From: Pseudomonadota bacterium
GTDB lineage: Bacteria > Pseudomonadota > Gammaproteobacteria > Burkholderiales > Sulfuricellaceae
Length of the DNA: 6,340 nt
Direction of reading: 5' to 3'
NCBI GenBank assembly: GCA_021783895.1
Contig: JAJXTJ010000078.1
Location: forward strand, 1 to 6,340
Every line of letters begins with the position of its first letter. The first letter of the stretch is position 1. This document shows positions 1-4,674 of this stretch, piece after piece. The translations under genes were made by a program, and so were the position numbers. The notes under the pieces are model-generated. The model ran no database searches, was not told the origin of the DNA, and was given only the letters and a program-made list of their open reading frames with translations.

Positions 1-1719
1 GATGAATTGCGGTCGCAGCACGGCCAGTACCTCCTGCATTTCCATCGCCGCCAGCACGGCATTGCGGGCGTGCGTCGGGTCGTGGATAGGCGCGCCCCAG
101 AAGGCCATGATGGCGTCGCCGATATATTTGTCGATGGTGCCGCGATGCTTGTGGATGATCCGTGTCATCGGCGTCATGTACTCGTTCATCAGCCGGGACA
201 ATTCTTTCGGGCTGAGTCCCTCGGAAATCGTGGTAAAGCCGCGCACGTCGGAAAACAGCACCGTCATTTCCCGGCTTTCGCCTTCCATGGTGAAGTTGCC
301 GGGGTTTTCGCTCATTTCGTCGACCAGTTCCGGCGGCACGTATTGCCCGAACAGGCCGGTGATCTGGCGCTTGGCCCGGGATTCCACGAAGAAGCCGTAG
401 GACATGCTGAGCATGAACAGTGCGATGATCATCAGCATGGTGGCGGCGAGCGGCATAACCGTATCGGCATATTGCCAGAGCGAGAGGTTGCCGCCGATCA
501 CCAGCAGCAAGGCGGCAAGCGCGGTAAGCGTTGACTTGATGGGGCTGAGCAGGGGCAAAGTGAAGGCGAGCAATAGGCCGATCAGCAGCATTTCCGTGAT
601 TTCCGCGCCCATGATGAAAGCGGGTTTTTGCTTGATGTTGTGGTCCAGCATCCCGGCAATCAGGTTGGCGTGGACCTCCACGCCCGGATATACCGCACCG
701 ACCGGCGTGGAGCGCTGGTCCATCAAACCCGGCGCGGTGGTGCCGACCAGAACGATCGTTCCTCTCAGTTCCTGTGGGTTGACACGGCCATGCAGTACAT
801 CCGAGGCGGAAAAGTAGCGGAAACTGCCCTGTTTGCCGCGATAGGGAACCAGCGCGGCCACGTTCTCGTCCACCGGAATTTTCAGTTTGCCGACCTGGAG
901 CCACTCCAGCGAATCGCCAATATTGTCGGCGCCTTCCTCGAAAACAGGCCGGATGCCAACATTGCCTGAAAGTGTCCGGATGATTGCCAGGGACAGGGAC
1001 TCATAGTAGGCGCCCTGATACTCCATTAGCATCGGCACCCGTCGCGCGACGCCGTCGAAATCCATCAGCGGGTTGAAATGGCCGGCGCTTTGAGCCGCTT
1101 TCTGGAATTCCGGCAGATTGGCGCCATAGCCGGTGGCGCTGACAAAGGCGGTGTTGCTGCCCGTGAACGAGCCGGTGGGAAAGGTGGGAGCGGGCAGCAG
1201 TCCGGAGACCCTGTTCCGATTGCTGGTGAAATAGTAGCCCAGCACTACTGGGCGCGACGCCAATTTTTGGGCGAAGATGTGGTCGTGGTCCAGTTGTGGG
1301 CGTAACTGCGCCAGACTCGCCTGGAACTGGGGGATATTTTTCAGTTCTTTTTGGCCGAGCCGCTCCAGCACTTTCAGCCCGGAGCTTTCATCCTTTTCGG
1401 CGAAGACTACGTCGAAGCCGACCACGGCCACATGGTATTGGTCAAACAACCGGTCCAGCATGGCTGCCAGCTTGTCGCGCCCCCACGGCCAACGGCCCTC
1501 TTCGGCCAGGCTTTTCTCGTCGATGTCGACAATGACAATGCGGCGATCCAGCGTTTTCGGCATGGTCAGCCGCAGGCGCGCATCGTAGCTGATGGCCTCG
1601 ATATGCTGAATGAGGGGGATGTTGACCACTTTCGCGGCATGCAGCAGAAAAACCATCAGCATCGCTACGCCCAGGACAATGGGAATGGTGTGTTTTTTCA
1701 GGGCGAGTCCCAGCTTCAC
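1..1719 (-). CDS. CHASE2-domain class III adenylate/guanylate cyclase, 3' end cut by window edge
   Basis: Membrane-bound nucleotide cyclase; 573 codons are visible with no stop before the edge. The start is GTG at 1719-1717, overlapping the TGA of the FHA gene by 4 bases (GTGA). No upstream in-frame ATG or GTG exists before a stop at 1764, and the next ATG (residue 20) would cut into the first membrane helix. Layout: N-terminal membrane helix about residues 11-27; CHASE2 sensor about 35-360, with the typical IVIVDIDEKSL (61-71) and VLVGTTAPGL (323-332); three helices near 377-392, 398-415 and 421-444; then the cyclase domain from about 480. FSDVRGFT (489-496) and GDAIMAFWGAP (534-544) carry the two metal-binding aspartates, D491 and D535. 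K531 in DKYIGD is the lysine that reads adenine in adenylate cyclases, so ATP to cAMP is more likely than GTP to cGMP. The second base-selecting residue and the transition-state Asn/Arg lie outside the window. CHASE2 is an extracytoplasmic sensor of mostly unknown ligands. There is no strong Shine-Dalgarno, so translational coupling to the FHA gene is likely. Confidence 0.93.
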   Translation of the reverse strand, partial: MKLGLALKKHTIPIVLGVAMLMVFLLHAAKVVNIPLIQHIEAISYDARLRLTMPKTLDRRIVIVDIDEKSLAEEGRWPWGRDKLAAMLDRLFDQYHVAVVGFDVVFAEKDESSGLKVLERLGQKELKNIPQFQASLAQLRPQLDHDHIFAQKLASRPVVLGYYFTSNRNRVSGLLPAPTFPTGSFTGSNTAFVSATGYGANLPEFQKAAQSAGHFNPLMDFDGVARRVPMLMEYQGAYYESLSLAIIRTLSGNVGIRPVFEEGADNIGDSLEWLQVGKLKIPVDENVAALVPYRGKQGSFRYFSASDVLHGRVNPQELRGTIVLVGTTAPGLMDQRSTPVGAVYPGVEVHANLIAGMLDHNIKQKPAFIMGAEITEMLLIGLLLAFTLPLLSPIKSTLTALAALLLVIGGNLSLWQYADTVMPLAATMLMIIALFMLSMSYGFFVESRAKRQITGLFGQYVPPELVDEMSENPGNFTMEGESREMTVLFSDVRGFTTISEGLSPKELSRLMNEYMTPMTRIIHKHRGTIDKYIGDAIMAFWGAPIHDPTHARNAVLAAMEMQEVLAVLRPQFI

Positions 1720-2426
1720 TTCAGGTAGAATTCCATTTTCACTCCGGCCAGTTCGATCACGTCATGATCCGCCAGTTGGCGCGGTTGGGCGCCGAGCGTT
1801 TGGCCGTTCACTATCGGATTGCGATCGCCGTGAACATGGTTGAGGAAATAGCCGTGGTGGTGCCGGGTGATGACCGCGACCTGAATGCCAGGCTTGCCCA
1901 GCGAGGTCAGGGTCTTGGTCAGATTCAATTCCTTGCCGGCGTTCGGGCCGTTCAGAACCTGGACGACGGCATGGGATTCCTCCGTCTCGGGCATGGCCAT
2001 GGAAATCGTGTGCGACGTCATTTCGCGGGCCGGTTTTTCGCTTGGCAGCAGGGTCGGAACTTGATTCGACCGCTGGGCCATGGCTTTTTCAAATTCTTGT
2101 ACCCATTTTTCGGGGGGTTCTACCTTGCTGTCGAGTTCCTGAGCGTTGACATACTTCAGGCTGTATTTACTGATTTTAATTTCATCGCCGTGGCGTAGTG
2201 CGTGTTTCGTGATCAACTGGTTGTTCACCAGGGTGCCATTGGTACTTTTCAAATCTTCGACGAAAGCGTCATTGTGGAAAGTGGTGATGGCGGCGTGTTC
2301 CCTGCTGATCGCCAAGTTGTCAAGCGGGATGTCGTTGTTCGGTTTGCGCCCGATGGTGATGCGTTTCTTGGTGAGCTCGAATTCCCTGAGCAGTTGGCCG
2401 TCCAAGGTGATAATCAGCTTCGCCAT
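1716..2426 (-). CDS. FHA-domain protein, tandem canonical and degenerate FHA
   Basis: Cytoplasmic phosphothreonine-binding adaptor of 236 aa, with no membrane segment or signal peptide. I chose the ATG at 2426-2424 over an in-frame ATG at 2486 because it has a Shine-Dalgarno (AAAGGT, 6 bases upstream), the protein then begins directly at the first FHA strand (MAKLIITLDG), and the longer form would overlap the phosphatase gene. The first FHA domain (about 1-95) has GR (26-27), SREH (41-44) and STNGT (61-65), the residues that normally hold phosphothreonine. A polar linker (about 96-152) contains several Thr and Ser. A second FHA-like domain (about 153-236) keeps the fold pattern (VVQVLNGPNAGKELNL, TRHHHGYFL, NPIVNGQ) but lacks a clean GR, SRxH and TNG set, so it may bind protein without phosphate. 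It sits between a PP2C phosphatase (17 bases upstream) and a CHASE2 cyclase (4-base overlap), so it probably links Ser/Thr phosphorylation to the cyclase. The partner is not shown by the sequence. Confidence 0.92.
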   Translation of the reverse strand: MAKLIITLDGQLLREFELTKKRITIGRKPNNDIPLDNLAISREHAAITTFHNDAFVEDLKSTNGTLVNNQLITKHALRHGDEIKISKYSLKYVNAQELDSKVEPPEKWVQEFEKAMAQRSNQVPTLLPSEKPAREMTSHTISMAMPETEESHAVVQVLNGPNAGKELNLTKTLTSLGKPGIQVAVITRHHHGYFLNHVHGDRNPIVNGQTLGAQPRQLADHDVIELAGVKMEFYLK

Positions 2427-2432
2427 ATGTTT

Positions 2433-2438
2433 ACCTTT
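2433..2438 (-). promoter_or_regulatory. Ribosome binding site of the FHA gene
   Basis: On the minus strand AAAGGT lies 6 bases before the ATG at 2426. It falls in the short space after the phosphatase stop codon and decides the FHA start in favour of 2426 rather than 2486, which has no such site and would lie inside the phosphatase gene. Confidence 0.6.
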
Positions 2439-2443
2439 GTTCC

Positions 2444-3307
2444 CTATACCATGTTTGTGAACCACGCGTCTATTTTTTTGAGCCACGCGGAAGCCCAGGA
2501 AAAAATGCCGGGCCTGGCTGGAAATGTATGCAATATCCGTACCAGAATTACCGAAATATTGTCCTGTCCGCCATTATCGTTGGCCATTTGCACCAGTTGT
2601 TGCGCGGCCAGCTCCAGGTTGGTTCCGAACACGATCAGGGTCAGCAGGATTCCCTCGTCGTCGACCATGTCGTTGAGCCCATCCGAGCATAGCAGATAGA
2701 TGTCGCCGGGCAGGACTTCATGCTCCTGGACCTCCACATCCACCGTGGGTTTGACACCGAGCGCACGCGTCACAACATTGGTTTTGCTGGACAGCCGCGC
2801 ATCTTCCCGGCTGATTCTGCCTCTGTCGATCTGCTCCTGCAGCAGGGAATGGTCGCGCGTAATCTGCTCTAACTGTGCTGGCTCGGTTCCGATTGGCTCG
2901 GGGTCCGTTTGGCGGTAGCGGTACAGCCGCGAATCGCCGACATGGGCGACGGTGATGCGGTTGTCGTGGAACAGTGCGCATACCAGCGTGGTACCCATTC
3001 CCGAGAACTGCGGCTGGCTTTGCGCCATTTGGTAGATCGCGCCGTTAGCTTTTTCGATTTCGTTTTTGACCTGCTGGCTCGGACCCTGTTCCGGCGGTCC
3101 GGCGTGCAGTGCTGTTTTCAAGCCGTCTGCCAGCATCGTCACGGCGATGCCGCTGGCCACCTCGCCGGCGTTGTAGCCGCCCATGCCGTCGGCCAGGATA
3201 ACGAAGCCGGCTTCGTCATCCGTGGCGATTTTATCCTCGTTTTGCGAGCGGGTCTTGCCGGGGTCGGTCAGGCTGACGATTTCGAGGGTTGGGCGCAAGT
3301 CCATCAT
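2444..3307 (-). CDS. PP2C-family Ser/Thr protein phosphatase (Stp1/PrpC-like)
   Basis: Metal-dependent protein phosphatase of 287 aa that removes phosphate from Ser/Thr (mainly Thr) of proteins. The bacterial PP2C motifs appear in order: R20 with NED (23-25), DGMGG (40-44), GMGTT (103-107), VGDSRLYR (123-130), TRDHSLL (150-156), CSDGL (207-211) and QDNISV (248-253). The metal-binding aspartates D25, D40, D209 and D249 are all present, so it should be active. The family core ends near residue 260. The last 27 or so residues form an extra tail rich in Trp, Phe and Lys (GIFSWASAWLKKIDAWF) that resembles an amphipathic helix and may touch the membrane. There are tandem ATGs at the start and no convincing Shine-Dalgarno; the ATG at 3304 could serve equally. 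It is the first gene of the leftward group and presumably opposes a Ser/Thr kinase whose product is read by the FHA protein downstream. No kinase is visible here. Confidence 0.95.
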   Translation of the reverse strand: MMDLRPTLEIVSLTDPGKTRSQNEDKIATDDEAGFVILADGMGGYNAGEVASGIAVTMLADGLKTALHAGPPEQGPSQQVKNEIEKANGAIYQMAQSQPQFSGMGTTLVCALFHDNRITVAHVGDSRLYRYRQTDPEPIGTEPAQLEQITRDHSLLQEQIDRGRISREDARLSSKTNVVTRALGVKPTVDVEVQEHEVLPGDIYLLCSDGLNDMVDDEGILLTLIVFGTNLELAAQQLVQMANDNGGQDNISVILVRILHTFPARPGIFSWASAWLKKIDAWFTNMV

Positions 3308-3325
3308 GCTAGAAAAAATAGTTAG

Positions 3326-3352
3326 CCACAGAGGACACAGAGTTCACAGAGA
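3326..3352. repeat. Short tandem repeat, three 9-bp units with CACAGAG core
   Basis: Three consecutive 9-bp units, CCACAGAGG, ACACAGAGT and TCACAGAGA, share the invariant core CACAGAG. The element begins 18 bases upstream of the phosphatase start, so it would fall in that gene's leader or promoter. I recall very similar CCACAGAGGACACAGAG strings scattered between genes in many proteobacterial genomes; that is memory, not a search result. No function is known to me. Confidence 0.75.
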
Positions 3353-3464
3353 AAATCAAAACCAGAAGACCTAGAAACCAGTTTGCTTTCCAGAATGATA
3401 GTTTCAACGGTTCGTCTCGTTATTATCGGTGGCGATTGTATGCGATCAACGAATTATTCCATGA

Positions 3465-3493
3465 TTCAAATAAAACTGATAGCCTGTAATTAT
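3465..3493 (+). promoter_or_regulatory. Candidate sigma-70 promoter for sixA and following genes
   Basis: TTCAAA (3465-3470; 4 of 6 to the -35 consensus) is separated by 17 bases from AATTAT (3488-3493; 4 of 6 to the -10 consensus), with TG just upstream as in an extended -10. Transcription would start near 3500, giving a leader of about 12 bases that still holds the GGAG of sixA. The match is modest and the region is AT-rich, so chance is a real alternative. Confidence 0.3.
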
Positions 3494-3497
3494 TTAA

Positions 3498-3510
3498 CTC
3501 GCGGAGCGAG
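3498..3510 (+). promoter_or_regulatory. sixA ribosome binding site inside a small hairpin
   Basis: CTCGC (3498-3502) and GCGAG (3506-3510) are perfect complements around a GGA loop. The Shine-Dalgarno GGAG (3503-3506) lies in the loop and first stem base, 5 bases before the sixA ATG. It supports the start at 3512. Whether the hairpin forms or tunes translation is unknown. Confidence 0.5.
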
Positions 3511-3511
3511 C

Positions 3512-3964
3512 ATGGACTTGATTCTGTGGCGGCATGCCGAGGCTGAGGACGGATTCCCCGACCAGGGGCGCAAGCTGACCGAAAAGGGCGAGAAGCAGGC
3601 GGCGAAGATGGCTGCGTGGCTGAAAGCGCACCTGCCGGAGGATGCGCGCATTATCGTCAGCCCGGCCACGCGCACGCAGCAGACCGCCGCCGCGCTGACG
3701 CGGGATGGGGTCGTCGTCAAGGAGGTGGGCTCCGGTACATCCGTGGCCGCTCTGTTGGGCGCCGCCGGCTGGCCGGATGCCAAGGGGGCGGTGGTCGTGG
3801 TCGGCCATCAGCCGACGCTGGGGCAGGTGGCCGCTTATCTGCTCAGCAATACGCAACAAAGCTGGAGCGTGAAAAAAGGCGGAGTATGGTGGTTCACTAA
3901 CCGTGCACGCCCGGACGAGACCCAAACCATTCTGAAAGCAGTGATGTCGCCGGAGTTTCTATGA
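3512..3964 (+). CDS. sixA: SixA-type phosphohistidine phosphatase
   Basis: Cytoplasmic histidine-phosphatase-superfamily enzyme of 150 aa, close to the usual SixA length. In E. coli SixA removes phosphate from phosphohistidine of the nitrogen-related phosphotransferase system, and earlier work proposed the ArcB HPt domain. The start at 3512 has GGAG 5 bases upstream and yields the normal N terminus MDLILWRHAEAE, where R7-H8 is the RH motif and H8 the expected catalytic nucleophile. Other expected residues are R54 in SPATRTQQT (50-58) and the second catalytic histidine H99 in VVGHQPTLG (96-104). The KKGGVWWF stretch (121-128) is typical of the family's C-terminal part. It overlaps the next gene, a ParA-like ATPase, by 4 bases (ATGA), so the two are probably translationally coupled. 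In this polyphosphate setting its substrate could be another phosphohistidine protein, which is inference only. Confidence 0.93.
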   Translation: MDLILWRHAEAEDGFPDQGRKLTEKGEKQAAKMAAWLKAHLPEDARIIVSPATRTQQTAAALTRDGVVVKEVGSGTSVAALLGAAGWPDAKGAVVVVGHQPTLGQVAAYLLSNTQQSWSVKKGGVWWFTNRARPDETQTILKAVMSPEFL

Positions 3965-4581
3965 AAATCATCTTGATCGCCAATCCCAAGGGCGGCAGCG
4001 GGAAGAGCACGCTGGCGACCAATCTTGCGGGTTATTTCGCCCGTCAGGGTGGCCGCGTGCTCCTGGTCGATCTCGACCGCCAGCGTTCCGCCACCGACTG
4101 GCTGGCGCGCCGTCCGGATGAACTGCCGGCGATTCGCGGCTGGAACAGTCAGCTCGACAAGAAGTCCATGGGCGAAACCAGGCCGGACTGGCTGGTGGTG
4201 GATTCCCCCGCCGGGATGCACGGCGACAAGCTGACCCATGCGCTCAAGCGCGCCGGGCGCGTGATCGTGCCGGTGCAGCCGTCCGCATTCGACATGGAAG
4301 CAACGCGGAACTTTCTCGAAGAACTGCGCGCGGAGAAAGCGGTGCGCAAGGAAAAGATCGAAGTGGCGATGATCGGCATGCGCGTGGATGCGCGCACCCG
4401 CGCAGCGGCTGATCTTTCCTCGTTCCTCGATGAAGCCGGCTTTCCGGTGCTGACCCTGCTGCGCGATGCGCAAATCTACGTCCAGGCTGCCGGCGAGGGT
4501 TTGAGCCTGTTCGACATGGCGCCATCGCGAACCGTCAGGGATCTGGAGCAATGGCAGCCGCTGCTGGATTGGTTGGAGTAA
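3961..4581 (+). CDS. Orphan ParA/MinD-like partitioning ATPase
   Basis: ATPase of the ParA/MinD (SIMIBI) class, 206 aa, lacking the N-terminal DNA-binding extension of plasmid P1-type ParA. Visible motifs: deviant Walker A KGGSGKST (10-17) with signature lysine K10 and P-loop K15; the switch I/Walker A' region LLVDLDRQRSATDW (34-47) with D37 and D39; Walker B-like WLVVDSPAG (77-85) with D81. All residues needed for ATP-driven dimerisation appear intact. ParA dimers coat the nucleoid and move plasmids, chromosomes, carboxysomes or protein clusters when a partner triggers hydrolysis. No ParB-type partner gene is seen in the window. Its ATG overlaps the sixA stop, and a CYTH-CHAD gene follows after 93 bases, so the cargo or partner may be encoded nearby. 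MinD-like membrane binding is less likely because I see no clear C-terminal amphipathic targeting helix. The cargo remains unknown. Confidence 0.9.
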   Translation: MKIILIANPKGGSGKSTLATNLAGYFARQGGRVLLVDLDRQRSATDWLARRPDELPAIRGWNSQLDKKSMGETRPDWLVVDSPAGMHGDKLTHALKRAGRVIVPVQPSAFDMEATRNFLEELRAEKAVRKEKIEVAMIGMRVDARTRAAADLSSFLDEAGFPVLTLLRDAQIYVQAAGEGLSLFDMAPSRTVRDLEQWQPLLDWLE

Positions 4582-4583
4582 CT

Positions 4584-4674
4584 AGCTGTCAGCTATCAGC
4601 TTTCAGCCATCAGTTTTTTTGTGCGGCTTCGCCGCGTTTTCTTGCTGACCGCTGATAGCTGAAAGCTGATAGCT
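4584..4674. repeat. Inverted heptad-repeat element between parA-like gene and CYTH-CHAD gene
   Basis: The left part (4584-4613) has four 7-bp units: AGCTGTC, AGCTATC, AGCTTTC and AGCCATC. The right part (4644-4674) has the same heptads inverted: GCTGACC, GCTGATA, GCTGAAA, GCTGATA and a partial GCT. Bases 4591-4613 and 4652-4674 are complementary over 23 bp with one mismatch, so RNA or single-stranded DNA could form a long hairpin. A smaller GC hairpin sits in the centre (4623-4635). The element fills almost the whole gap between the two genes and ends one base before the ATG of the second. I recall similar GCTGATAGCTGAAAGCTGA strings as dispersed intergenic repeats in proteobacteria (from memory). 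A miniature non-autonomous mobile element is one possible origin; I see no target-site duplication that proves it. Confidence 0.8.
4623..4640 (+). terminator. Possible weak intrinsic terminator inside the inverted repeat
   Basis: GCGGC-TTC-GCCGC (4623-4635) forms a perfect 5-bp GC stem with a 3-base loop, followed by GTTTT (4636-4640) and CTT. The stem is short and the T run is broken, so termination would be partial at best. It could cause some polarity between the parA-like gene and the CYTH-CHAD gene. It may equally be just the centre of the repeat element. Confidence 0.3.

Larger units (their letters stand above)
3308..3511. other. Divergent intergenic region between phosphatase and sixA
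   Basis: This 204-base stretch separates the leftward and rightward gene groups and must carry promoters for both unless they lie inside genes. It contains a 9-bp tandem repeat near the phosphatase end, an AT-rich stretch from about 3380 to 3500, a weak candidate sixA promoter and a small hairpin at the sixA ribosome binding site. The open frame from 3383 that joins sixA has no ribosome binding site and adds residues unlike any SixA start, so I do not count it as coding. I found no convincing promoter for the phosphatase. Confidence 0.6.

Noticed and set aside
7..534. Open plus-strand frame of 175 codons, and similar frames through about 1850
   Set aside because: They lie antisense to the CHASE2-cyclase and FHA genes, whose minus-strand frames carry recognisable domains and motifs. 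The plus-strand translations are rich in His, Gln and Arg, as expected of shadow frames in GC-rich DNA.
2427..2486. Longer FHA protein starting at 2486
   Set aside because: It would overlap the phosphatase gene by 43 bases, and the extra 20 residues are basic and not part of the FHA fold. The ATG at 2426 has a good Shine-Dalgarno.
3308..3420. Minus-strand promoter for the phosphatase using TTGAAA at about 3406-3411
   Set aside because: The -35-like hexamer is good, but 17 bases downstream there is only AAACTG, which does not resemble a -10 box. No better pair was found by eye.
3383..3511. N-terminal extension of sixA by 43 residues
   Set aside because: No ribosome binding site at the upstream ATG, AT-rich non-coding composition, and SixA proteins normally begin with the RH-motif strand, as the start at 3512 gives.
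3835..4551. Minus-strand open frame of 238 codons
   Set aside because: It is antisense to the ParA-like ATPase, which has intact Walker motifs and a coupled start. The antisense product is His/Gly/Arg-rich with no known motif.
4584..4674. Centromere (parS) or plasmid iteron site next to the parA-like gene
   Set aside because: The heptads are shorter than typical iterons, arranged as one hairpin, and resemble dispersed intergenic repeats I remember. There is no ParB or replication gene. It remains a minor alternative.
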